This document shows positions 11,724 through 23,514 of a DNA stretch of 64,000 nt, in pieces; within the stretch, counting starts at the first letter, position 1, and each line of letters starts with the position of its first letter. Both the position numbers and the translations under genes were made by a program. Under the pieces are notes generated by a model that made no database searches, was not told the DNA's origin, and saw nothing but the letters and a program-made list of their open reading frames with translations. This stretch comes from [Phialemoniopsis] sp. UDSM-2020 (lineage: Eukaryota > Ascomycota > Sordariomycetes > Thyridiales > Thyridiaceae): assembly GCA_018873225.1 (NCBI GenBank), contig JAEILZ010000006.1:868001-932000 (forward strand). Direction: 5' to 3'.

Positions 11724-14700
11724 GGTCGAGAGCTGCCACGGATGCCACACCACACCAAGTGAAGGATGTAGGTGGTAAAGACGACCTTGGGGCCCCTGAA
11801 TGCAGTCAGAGCCGAGAATGTCGTAGGATATGTCACATGTGCTTGGCAGGACGATGGAGGCTTCAGGACCCGGCACACACAAGCCTTCACATCATATCGA
11901 GGTGTGCTCAAGATGATGTGGCTTTACTGGATGGCTTATATGCCGAGATGGACGGCCCCTGTTGGCTTCTTGGCTCCCAAGACCGCCAGCACTGCGCCGG
12001 GTTTCTCGTCGATCTGGTCTTGGAGGTCTCATCCTGAACGGGTACATGCGCTTACACGGGTATTCCTCACGGTATGGGGAGTATATTGTAGATTGCAGAT
12101 CAGCAGCGAGCTTCCGATCGGCCAGCCGTGTCAATATGGTCTCAATATGCTCAATGCTGGTAGGCTGGGCGGGTAGATCATGATGGAGGATCATTTTTGG
12201 CAGATCGGGTGGTCTGGAACGCTTCCAAATGGGTTGATAGCATCCAGTGAACTATGGACATCAGTACCAGACATGCCACTCAGAGCACGAAGCGAAGTCA
12301 CGGCGTGGGCGGCTAAGGTGAAGAGTAGATACGAGTGGACAGGGTAATATTGCGAGGGTATCTCGGGCAAGGCAAGTGGAGACGGGGTTGCGGAGGTTGT
12401 AAGCGATGACGGTGTGGAGAAAGCAGCGACTTCAAGATGACCGAGTCGGGCAGAACAAAAGTGTCTTCCCATATGGCTGGCTGTAGGGGGGAAGTTGGGC
12501 TGCTAGCTACGGGGTGGTGGTACGACGGTTGGGTGAGGTTCGACATCGATAAAAGCCCCACGTCCAGACAAGACGACGTATAACATCAGTAGCCAGGTAA
12601 AGAAGTCTTAGCATTAAGAAGTGCGATATATCTGAGGCTACCGGCTAATCTCGACACGATTCAGAAATCCAAAAGGTCAAAGTGGCCTTGCCTGATCAAG
12701 GCAGCAAGTAACCACTCTGCCACTTGATGATGGACGTTGGGATCAGGGCAAAGAAGAAGAGGAAGAAATCAGTAAGTCACTTTACTGTTCTGCCACCAGA
12801 GTAGGGACATGCGACAATTGTAGAACGGTCAAGGACCAGGCACTCATAACCATCCAATCATTGGAGGGCAGAGACGGGTCCGGAAAGGCTCACCTTCCTC
12901 AGTATCATCGGGGAATGGAGCCACCGTCCCTGATAACGTCAGGTACCCGAAATGAGATGAGACATGTGTGTGGTTGCAGCGACCTAAGTAACACCGTCGC
13001 TGGCCGTAGGCTTGCTCCTTGTCCCTCAATTGGGGTAAGGTGACATCGCTGGCTGCGGGGAAGAGAGAAATACAAGGAGGATTCAAACACCAGGACTCGC
13101 TTATCGATATTGACTGGCCGGTACTTGATCGCGGTACTTCGGTGTGGGCACACGCGTGGTCTCCGTATCATGTCTTGGAGGACGTCAGAGGCTGCCTTCG
13201 AAGGCGCTTCACTTGGGATAATGGAGGGTTACATGAGCATGACGGACCTCTGGAATATCCCCACCCCCACAGCGTCAATAGAGCATGCAGTATAGACTCC
13301 ATAGACGAGATGCAACGGTCTTACAGAGGGCGGCGTTTGAGTGGGCAAGCTGGCGGCAAAACTCCATTTAATCTACCGGGAATTGACCTTGATACAAAGC
13401 ACTGTCATGCACTGAAGACAAAGCCGCGAGACGGCCGGGGAGATAGCACACGACGAATTTCACATGATTATTCGCAAGCAAAATATCCGTTTCCAACAAG
13501 AAGTTCAAAGGCGATCTATCAGCCCTGGGGGGGCCTCGGGCTCTAGGTCAAGCAACAAATGCATTTGCATACGTCTTCTTTTACACGCAGATGATGCCGT
13601 GCACATGCCACGTTGTTAGCCGCAAAGAAAGACCGCTTCGGCATGTGTGTGTGCGCCGGTACCTGGCTAACAAGTACCGGGGCTAATGTACGGGGTACGG
13701 CAAGTGTAGGCCTTGTACCCGCAGTCAGCACCTAAAGCGGTCTCAGCAAGATAGTAGCTGGTCTGCTCATGTGTGAAGAAATGCTCCGATTTGGCGAGGA
13801 TGTCAATCGTCCGGCCCTGACACGTCCACATACAGTATTGATAGACAAGCGGAAATAACGTTAGCAGTTGCTGTTGTTCCCTATTCAGCAAGGTATTTCT
13901 TTCTTTCGGCCGTCCCCCGATGCACTCCTAGGACATAGGACAGATCAATAGAGTAAGAGAAGCACTTGGGCGGAAATAGCCAAATGTGTGGTCCTCCGGA
14001 TGGTCTGTACCGGTTCACCATGGACGTCCGGAAGAAGAGCCGTGACTGGCAATACTCTCCGCCGTCTGGTGCGTGTATTAGATGCATGTCAAATCTGTGG
14101 CGATCAAGATGCAGCCATCCGGCCCATCCCTAACTCGGTCGAAGCACATACGGTCTGATTTGGATATTGGGTCAGTGATCCAAATGCAGAGCTATATGCA
14201 CAGACTGGAAGGCATTCTTATCTTTCCATTATATCCCAGCAGCCCTCCATATATCCGAAACCTGCTCTGTCTGGCGTATGGAGCGAACAGCTTCCAACCT
14301 TCGACCGTTAATTTACCCTCATCTGCCATTGATAAAGAATCCTCCTATGTAGTCTTTCATTCAGCCGAAGTACATCAATCCTTTTCGCCGTGACCACGTT
14401 ACTTACGCCCAACATCCATCATCTATCCGAAAGTAGCTATCAACTATTTTCCACACGCCGTCGTTTCCTCATGACCTTGAGCCGAGCTTCCATTTTCCAG
14501 AACCTTTCCACGGACCCGTACCCATAGCATCTGTTTAGCCTCAAATGCCAGCAGTTTTGCTGTCCGCCGCGAATCGCCGGTCCTGGGGAGTGTCTTTGAC
14601 CCAGGTGGGCGGCCGGGGATGCCAAGAGCAATACACTCATGAACCTGGTCTGATAACAATGCAGCTCGGCTGGAGTGCAGCGGCGCAGAATCGCTTAAGA

Positions 14701-14921
14701 GGCTTGTGCCGATCTTACTACACTCCCGACTACCGGACTTTGAATATCCTACTGACGCTGTTCGCGGGACCAAAAGCAAAATACCTCCCAAGACCGTACA
14801 CACACACATGCTTCACTACCAAACCAAGTCGTTGCGTTAAGATCTGAAAATTCGCCTTGGCTTTGAAGATAAGAAACATTCACTGCATCATCTGGGAATC
14901 ATTCTCCCACCACCCTTCAAG
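11724..14921. promoter_or_regulatory. Shared 3.2-kb upstream region of PKS1 and hydrolase A
   Basis: The region lies between two divergent start codons. Open frames (the longest is at 13019-13546 on the plus strand) show no domain and no splice continuation, so I treat it as non-coding. It contains a cluster of GTAC(C/G)GG-like elements around 13656-13700. Its length is unusual for an intergenic gap, so an unseen small gene or a decayed gene cannot be excluded. Confidence 0.5.
13656..13700. repeat. Inverted repeat CCGGTAC/GTACCGG with further GTACGG copies
   Basis: CCGGTAC at 13656-13662 and GTACCGG at 13674-13680 form a perfect 7-bp inverted repeat with an 11-bp loop. Two more GTACGG copies follow at 13688 and 13695. 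The position between PKS1 and hydrolase A makes it a candidate regulator-binding array, but no site is proven. Confidence 0.6.
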
Positions 14922-15861
14922 ATGAGATTTCTGTGCCTTCCAGGAGCATATGGCAGTGCTGACGTACGTCTTGTCATTCCATGGCAAAAACTCTTTTGGT
15001 ATGGAAGAGATGACAGCTAATTAGATCTCCAGAAATTTCAAGTTCAGCTGGGTAAGACAAGGCGCAACCCCTTCCGCTTTCCAACTTTTACTGATCATGG
15101 GCAGCACCTATTCTGAAGGAGTTGACTGAAGATGGAACGGCAATGTTCCACTTCATTAATGGTCCATGTACCACTACTCCTCCAGAGGGATTCGAGGACT
15201 ACTTTGGCAAACCGCCCTATTACCGGTTTATCGAACCGGACGATGATGTCAAGACCACCGAGGACGACGACGTGCTAGCCCGTATCCGAAACTTCCCCGA
15301 CTGCGAAAACCCGGAGGACACCATGCGCGAGCTCATGAAGGAGGGAGTGGCGTCGAGTCACAAGAGCAGCGACAATGCGATAAAGTATCTGCTCAACATC
15401 ATGGAAGAGCGAGGTCCCTTCGAAGGCATCATCGGCTATTCTGAGGGCGCTACTGTGGCAGCAACACTTTTGCTTCACGAACAGCGCAAGGCCAAGAAGG
15501 GAATCCCCTCCATGTTCAAGTACGCCATCTTCTTCGCCGGATGGCCCCCTGTAGACCCGGTGCTCCATCACATGATCCTGAGCGATGAATCGGATGAGAT
15601 CATCGAGATTCCCACTTGTCATATCAGTAAGTATTATCACAGATTCATGTGTTATGGCTCCAATGCTGACTTGTTCCTGAAGTTGGCTCCCTGGACCCTT
15701 ACTTGCATGGATCCCTGGCTCTGTATAACGTTTGCGATCCGGATACCGCATATCTCTTCGACCACGCCAAAGGTCATACGCTGCCACGTGATAAGGAGAC
15801 AGTCAAGGAGCTGGGAGATGTTGTGCGGGCGGCAATAGCAGAATATGGAATTGATGGATGA
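14922..15861 (+). CDS. Hydrolase A: FSH1-family serine hydrolase, probable PKS chain-release enzyme
   Basis: Exons 14922..14963, 15033..15051, 15105..15626 and 15683..15861 give 253 aa. The second exon is only 19 nt, but it is required for the reading phase and adds KFQVQL, giving the family start MRFLCLPGA..SADKFQVQL. The alpha/beta-hydrolase triad is visible: Ser133 in GYSEG, Asp199 in GSLDP and His226 in KGHTL. FSH1-type proteins such as LovG act as stand-alone thioesterases that unload HR-PKS. The position divergent from PKS1, which has no TE domain, supports that role here, but this is inference. Its exon 1 and 2 lengths are identical to those of hydrolase B at 42.6 kb. Confidence 0.85.
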
Positions 15862-17910
15862 TTTCGGCGAGACTGGAGAGTTTGGTTTTCCTTTCACATT
15901 GATCGAAAACAGCATGCAAGAACCACAATTACTAGACATGTCACGCTTATATTGCAAATCAACGTTACCAGCAATCTGCTAGTGTTACCTGTTCATGCGA
16001 GAGCACAATCATTGTCCCACCGCACCCCTGAAGCACCTCATCGCCACGTGTTTGAGCGGCTCGCTTCGGCGATGAGGTCAGCGCTATCCAGGGTCTTCAC
16101 GGCCTCTCGGTGGCGGTCTCGTAGCCCGTCTGAATGTGCCGCAATCTGTCCAGCCCAGGCTAAGCTTTTCTGCATGGATACAATTATCTTGGAAAAGGTC
16201 TCTGCAATCCATCTAGGCCTCCCGCGGTCTAGGCCCGGTAATCTAATACCGGATCAAAGGTTCACTCGACACGGGCAGAGAGATAACCAGCCATATCAGT
16301 GACAGGCACCGAGGCTGAGGTGGGTATCCAGTGATCCACCACTCAACGTTGATATTATATCATTCACTGTAAAACCTTATCATGACCAGTGTTGACTAAC
16401 ACTGCGTCTAGCAATCGGCTTCCGCGATGGCTATCCCCCAGGCTTCCAAGCAAGTCTTGTCTACCCGGCGTGCGGGCCTCCAAGGTAGGCCTGGCAAATA
16501 ATCACCTAAAGCCTTCACTGGCTTACGCGGCCGTGATTCGGTAAAGTCCGTAACTTAATGCGGATGATAGTAAATCATGCTCATCTTCATCTTTCAGCTA
16601 TAATATATCTAGACTTGCGAGCTGCCCCGATTGTGTTCAGTCCCTTCCTGGGCGTTATACCCATGAGGCAGCAGACCCGGTAATACATTTGTCAGCTATT
16701 AACACTGTACACCATTTCGTCCGGCCTTCGGCTGGCCAGTCTAAAGATTTCTGCAATTTTTGGAGAAACAAGCCTATCTATTGACTGTTGAATTGTGTTT
16801 CTCCTGCAACGATCGACCCCATCTCAATCTGCGTGATGTGCAAGAACGGACACCGGGGAAAGGTTATCATCAACACTGACTGGGTCATTGATCACCAACC
16901 CTATCGATCTAGGTCTTCACGAGTGATGATGAATCACATTTGCATTTACATAGAATGGGTTCTTCTGCTTTGATTAGGGTCTCAGAATATGGACAGGGGT
17001 CTGCCTGCCATATAACACCGCGGTTCGGCAAGGTTGGGCTCTATTCAGCCTATATAACCATATGACCCCAGGCACACTCACACCGTGCCAGACTCCCACC
17101 TACCCCCTGTCCCCTTGAGGTCGGCTCATTGCTCGGTTCCATCGATAAAACCACCTCTGTCGGGAGTTCCCACGGCACTTTGTCACTTTGCCTTGCTAGT
17201 CTGGCCTCGCCAGGCACACACCACGTGCGACCACTGTCATATGGAGCGAGTAGCCCGTTCACTTCACGCCCCTGGAGTCGGAAGTGGGGTCCCTTAATCT
17301 CTAAAGTATCTCTCTGGATTAGGTCTCGGTGTTTTCAAGGCACAGTAGGCAAGGTAGGGTCGCCTCCGAAAGCAAAGGCCTGCGTGCATGCGATTGTGTG
17401 CTTGGCGGTCCATCCTGGCTATATTGCCAACAAATTAGATTATTGCGCATAAATTTGGCACCTTGCAACGGAAAGAGAGCCCGTTGATCAAGCTGCTGAG
17501 ATTACTCCCTGGCTCACATACTGGTGTCGATGTCCATCATTTCAGCGGGTGCGCGCGCTATCACAGGTCCACTCGCGAGGGAGTCAAACAGCTTCCTTGG
17601 CCTTGCAACTCTTGGTTTTCTTTGTGCCTGCCTTTTGCTCAGTAGCTACAACGACCTGTTTTACTCTCGTCACAATGGCCGAAGAATGACATGTGAAATG
17701 TCACTTGGACATTTCCCCGTGCTCGTGCCGATCTCACTCACGACTAGCTTGGACATATCGTACCCAGTTTCCACGCCTCATGCCTCACAGTCTAGTTGCT
17801 GTTGCTGCTTGAAATAACGTCTGGGTTCGGGTACATCGACACGGCGTCAGCGTATTCCAAGTTAAGAAGACCTTCTACAAGAAGCTTGATGCCACGGGCC
17901 CTGGTTCATC
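15862..17910. other. Intergenic region upstream of the MDR transporter
   Basis: About 2 kb with no supported gene. A TATATAA sequence lies at 17051-17057, some 850 bases before the transporter ATG. The frames at 17129-17452 and 17524-17817 have no recognisable domain. The region is moderately AT-rich near 16.3-16.8 kb. Confidence 0.5.
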
Positions 17911-20900
17911 ATGGGGATAGAGAATGCTGAGGCCCGCGGGCCGGGGGCTGTGGAGAAGTCCATGCCGACCATTGATGAAAAGAAAGCCTTGACAATCCAC
18001 CAAGGTACCGTGAGCGCGAAGCCTTCCTCGGGCAATGTCTCGCAGCCCGGCACCGCAGAGCCGCTTCTGTCCAACAAGACCTCAGCATCTACTCTAACGC
18101 CACAGGCGCCTGCGGAAGGACATGCTGTCTCCACGAGGTCTTCCGCCGCGACCCTCGTTGCTGGTGCACACAGACTTGCGTCAACCAAGCCCTCGTTGGC
18201 AACATTATCAGCGCCGGGGTCAACTCAAGCATCCACGCCAGCAAAGGGGTCCCCAGGTCGAGACCAGACCGGCAAAGCGGTCCTGAATCTTAATCCTAAA
18301 ACGAAATTCAAGCACTTTTTGGTGAGATAGAACATCCTGCATGCTGACTTTCCTTAGTCGTACTGACGTGGGGCAGAGGATTTTCGCCTACTCTTCGTGG
18401 AAAGACCGGCTCATACTCCTGGTCGCTGTCCTCGCTTCTATTTGCACGGGGGTGACGATGCCACTGATGAACATTGTCTTTGGTAAGGTCTTCAGACTGC
18501 TAGAACTGGAGCTATGGGCATGTGCTGATCTAGTCTCAGGGCGAGTATTTGGCTCATTCACAGCCTATTACCATGAAGGAAACACAGGTCAGACGACACA
18601 GGACATGTTCCGTCGGGAGATCATTCAGTGTGTGTAGGTACTCCTCAAACGTGAAGGCCACATGTTTATAAAGTACTATTGTACTGATATACAGTTCAGA
18701 CTCTACTTGGTATACATATTCATCGCGAGGTTGATACTGAGTTATATTGCTTTTGTAAGTGACCGATGTTGCTGTTGGCTGACTAGGCTGTTACGTATCT
18801 TTAAGCTCACTTACACTCTCAAGTTTGGCTTCCGCGTAACGAGCCTGCGCATATCCGCGGCAATCAGACTTGAGTACATGAAATGTCTGTATGGGCAGCC
18901 GGTGTCAGTTCTGGACTCAATGCCACCAGGTCAGACTGCGGCGATCATCACCATCACCGCAGGTACCTTGCAGTTTGGAATATCGGAGAAACTCTCAAGC
19001 TTTCTGCAGGCGATATCCCTCATCATCAGTGCCCTTTTAATATCGATGCTCTATAATTGGAAACTCGCCCTCGTTACCAGTAGTGGTCTTGTGCTGGTCA
19101 TCGCTGTGTACGGGATCACAACCCCGATGCTGGTGCGGGTTATGAATCACGTTCAGAGCGCCGAAATCAAGGCCTCAACGGTGGCCAACGAGATATTCAG
19201 CTCTATCAGAATGATCTCCGCTTTCGGCGCGGAGCAAAAGATGATGAAGCGATACGAATCGTGGGTGCAAGAGTCACGTCGGCGTGGGCTAAAGATGCCG
19301 CCTATTGTTGCATGTCAGCAAGCCCCTGGTGAGTTTGGCGTTCTCAACCTTTACAACAATTAGCACAAAGCTAACTTTTTCACAGTCTTCTTCTCAATTT
19401 ACGCGTAAGAAACTCCCACAGCTTGATGATTCGATGTTCGACTTTGACCGTCTAACCGAATGCCTTCAGAACCTTTGCATTGTGTTTTTGGTACTCCCTT
19501 AGGATGTACATGGCTGGGCAGATCGATAGTCCCCAGACGCTAATCATGTAGGTACTCTCCTCACAAACTAATGTCTGTGATTCTAATACTATCTACCAGC
19601 GTTTTGCTCTCGGTCATGTTGATGGCCTCATCTATCGGCAACATCACCACACCTCTATCAGCCGCGGCTCGAGCAGCTGGTGCTGCTGCCATCTTTTTTG
19701 CCACCATTGACGCTCCACGCCCGAAACCAGGAGGCCTGAAGGAGCCTGATGTTTCGGCTGCACAGGACATCGTGCTGAGCCATGTCAACTTCGCCTTCCC
19801 CTCGAGGCCCAACGTCAAGATCTTGGATGACCTCACTGTTTCGTTCCCTGCCGGCAAGACGACTGCCCTCGTCGGTTCATCTGGATCGGGCAAGAGCACA
19901 ATCGTTGCTCTTGTTGAGAGATGGTACGAGATGGATGGAGATGCGGCTCTAAGACCACGCGTAAGAAACCCGTGTCGCATCAAGGTGCCTAGAAAATTAC
20001 TGATCTCTAGTTGTAGATTCTTTGGCTCAGGAATGGTAGTATCACCGTGGGTGGCCAGCAACTCAAACACATTGACATCAAATGGTGGCGATCGCAGATT
20101 GGGCTCGTCCAGCAGGAACCCGCACTTTTCAACAACACAATCTATCGCAATGTGGAACACGGTCTTGTAGGTACGAAATGGGAGAAGGCTCCAGTCGACA
20201 TCAAGGCAAAGATGGTGAAGGAGGCATGCCAAGAGGCCTTTGCCGAAGAGTTTATTCTTCGCCTTCCAGACGTAAGTGTTCTAGGGCCGAGGTTGGTTAT
20301 TTGCAGGTCTAATCCGGCAACAGAAATATGACACGGTAGTCGGCGATGCAGGTATCAAACTCAGTGGCGGTCAACGGCAGCGGTTAGCAATCGCCAGAGC
20401 CATTGTGCGGCGGCCCAAGATTCTCATCCTGGATGAGGCTACGAGCGCAATCGATGTGAGGGGTGAGCAGATAGTGCAGGCTGCACTAGACAGAGTCTCG
20501 GAAAATCGAACCACAATCATGATTGCGCATCGACTGTCGACAATCCAAAAGGCCGACAACATCATTGTGATGAGAAAGGGCTCAGTCGTCGAGCAGGGGA
20601 CTCATGCGGATCTGATGGCTCGCGAGGGCGGTGCGTACTGGACGCTGGCAACTGCTCAGCAACTTACCATGGCCGAAGACGACGAGAGCCACGAAGACAT
20701 GTCCGGCTTCTCGGAGAAGTACTCCGATAAAAAAAGCACCGAGACAAGCGCAGTTGAGAGAGGAGCAGTGGATGGGACTGGCTCCAGCTCGACGACATCA
20801 GAGGCATTGCAGGAACGAGGGCTGTTCGGCAGTTTCGGGATGCTGCTGAAGGAGCAGAAAAGTCAGAGTCCGTGGTACTTTCTCCTCCTTGTCGGAGCGA

Positions 20901-23189
20901 TTGGAGGTGGAGGTAAGTCGTTCAACATCATGTATAGCACACATTGCACACAGGCACTGACACTTGACAAACGTACAGCAAGTGCTCCAGTACAGGCATT
21001 CCTGTTTGCGAATCTCGTCTCCTTGTTTCAGCTTCTTGGCAACTCGACTTTTCTACAACAGCTGTCAAACTTCTGGTGCCTGATGTTTGTGATGCTTGCG
21101 ACTGGTGTTGGAATCAGCTACTTTATCCTTGGATGGGCTGCCACCACCGTCTCTTTTGTATGATACATACCCAAACAATGTCGCCCTGGCGGCTTGCTAA
21201 CAAAGATGCAGAACATCACTCACTACTATCGCAAGGAGTATCTCCGAAACATCCTCTCGAAAGCAGTGTCATTCTTTGACGAAGCCGATCACGGAGTCGG
21301 TGCCATGACTGCCCGCCTCGCCACGGACCCAACTCAGCTGCAGCAACTCCTGGGTATGAACATGGCCTTTGTCATCATCTCGGTGTTCAACGTGATCGGT
21401 TGTCTGACCATCTCTTTCTACTTTGGCTGGAAGCTGACTTTGGTCACTGTGTGCACAACCATGCCTATCATCCTGGGCGCCGCCTTCTTCCGCGTGCGGT
21501 ACGAGAGGCAGTTTGAGAGGATGAACAATGTAGTATTTGCCGAGAGTGCCAAGTTTGCCACTGAATCCATCGGGGCTTTCCGCACGGTTTCGTCTTTCAC
21601 CCTAGAAGACGCCATTTGTCAACGCTACGAACACCTGTTGCAGACGCACATTCGGAAGACTCTTGTCAAATCAAGTGCTTCGACACTACTGTTCGCGCTA
21701 AGTGATAGCATCTCCTTGCCTTGCATGGCATTCATCCTGTGGTAAGGCAACGAGAATGGTCCTAGGGTTGTCTGCTGCTGAAACTAATAAACATAGGTAT
21801 GGCGGGAAGCTTATGGCTGAGCATGAGTACTGGCCATTCCAATACGGTCTGTGGTTATTGCATGATAGTTGTCGCTTTTCCATTGCTAATGCTTATCGGC
21901 AGTCATCGTATACATCGCTGTGCTCCAGGTTAGTCCCCGTTTGGTGCTGTCATGACGAGTGAAGCCCTTCTGCAACGTAAATGCTCACATCTCTGGTATA
22001 GGGAGGCATCGGCGCCGGTCAATGGCTTAGCTTTGGTCCTAGTAAGTCGTCTAGTTGCATGCAGTAGTGACCGGAGCACTGATCAATGCTTCCAGACATT
22101 GCCAAGGCTACAGTCGCTGCCAACAGGATCATAGCGCTTCGGAGAAACGACCACGCCGATGGGCGTCTAATATCTCTCGATATCGGCGATATAAGCGACG
22201 ACGACAAGGGTGTCAGAATTGACTTTCGAGATGTCTGGTTTAGGTATCCCACCAGAGATGCGCCAGTATTGAACGGTCTGGACATGACGGTACGATGACA
22301 ATCACCTTACACCCCCTTGATTATCCGACTTCTTGCTTACCAACAAATTTCAGATCGAGAAGGGCCAGTTTGCGGCCGTGGTAGGACCATCTGGTGAGTG
22401 GAAATTACCATGGGCACAGGCTTTTTAAAAGACACGACTGACACTTGGCTCTAGGTTCGGGAAAGACCACGGTCATATCTTTACTCGAAAGGTGAAATTG
22501 TGGATTGCACTGATGTTGCACGCTGTTGCTAACATTCAGAAGGTTCTACCGTCCATCAGCTGGAAGTATATTGTACAACGGCCTCGACATACAAGACCTC
22601 TTTTTGGAGAACTACCGCCGCGAGATATCCCTCGTCGCGCAGGAACCCTGCCTGTTCGAGGGCAGTATCAAGGAGAACATCCTGCTGGGCGTTGAAGACG
22701 ATGCCGCCAAGGATGAGGCTGTCATTCAAGCGTGCCAGGACGCAGGTATTCACGACTTCATCTCGTCGCTCCCGGATGGCTACAACACCAGCGTCGGCAG
22801 TCGCGGAATCGCGTTATCGGGCGGCCAAAAGCAGAGGATCTCCATTGCTCGGGCACTCATACGCAATCCTCGCTTACTCCTTCTCGACGAGGCGACTTCC
22901 AACCTAGACTCGCACACTGAAAAGGCCGTGCAAGCCGTCTTTGAGCGGACGAGGACGACCCGCACGATGGTTGTCGTCGCTCACCGGCTGGCCACGATCC
23001 AGAATGCCGACGTCATCTTTGTGCTTGGCGACGGGCGTGTGATCGAGAAGGGTGATCATGCAGCCCTCCTGAAAAGGAGAGGTGTCTACTATCAGATGGT
23101 GAGTCGCTCGGCCCATTTCAATGTCGCAGCTGCATATGCTAACCACGCGTTCAATCGGCAAGTGTCTCTCGCAAGCGCTTGACAAGTAA
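17911..23189 (+). CDS. MDR-type (ABCB) full ABC transporter
   Basis: Twenty exons: 17911..18321, 18377..18482, 18540..18631, 18695..18754, 18824..19328, 19386..19404, 19470..19547, 19600..19960, 20017..20271, 20324..20912, 20979..21157, 21212..21741, 21797..21846, 21903..21928, 22002..22041, 22096..22289, 22354..22393, 22455..22491, 22543..23098, 23163..23189. The product is 1384 aa, TMD-NBD-TMD-NBD after a ~137-aa Ser/Thr/Ala-rich leader. NBD1 has [28 protein letters not shown] and AHRLST. NBD2 has [28 protein letters not shown] and AHRLAT. The last exon gives the family C terminus [10 protein letters not shown]. The acceptor before exon 19 is a CAGAAG tandem, so one extra Arg is possible. 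A plasma-membrane or vesicular exporter, probably for the cluster product. It converges on the PDR transporter. Confidence 0.9.
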
Positions 23190-23514
23190 TGAACGTTTAT
23201 TTTAATGAACATGAGAGAAGTGGTATTAAGAGAGTGTACTGGTTATGTACATGTAGAGTCGTGAATACAAATATGAAAACCCAAAATACAAGATCCCAAG
23301 TCTATGCACAGTAATGCTAGTGTTCTACTCTAGTGTAACGAAATCCCCGGTGCGCGCCATGATTTTGTGACATGCATGAAAGAAGTAAGGGAAATATGGA
23401 TATCATCGTGAGCCCTTGCGGCTGCCAGGACTAGACTGAAGCGCGAGCGCCACGCACTCCAGCAGTTCGGGCTTGACGCAAGGAAGAGTGGGTGAAGGCG
23501 AGGCACAGATGCGC
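23190..23514. other. Convergent 3' region between two ABC transporter genes
   Basis: A 325-base gap between the two stop codons, AT-rich at 23190-23300, must hold both polyadenylation regions. No gene is seen. Confidence 0.6.

Noticed and set aside
13019..13546. 175-codon frame between PKS1 and hydrolase A
   Set aside because: No domain, no hydrophobic or repeated pattern, and no consistent splice extension; kept as part of the non-coding gap.
22540..22542. Exon 19 of the MDR transporter starting at the first AG (22540)
   Set aside because: Possible, but it gives ERRFY. The second AG gives the usual ERFY before the RPSAG segment, so it was preferred; both remain in frame.
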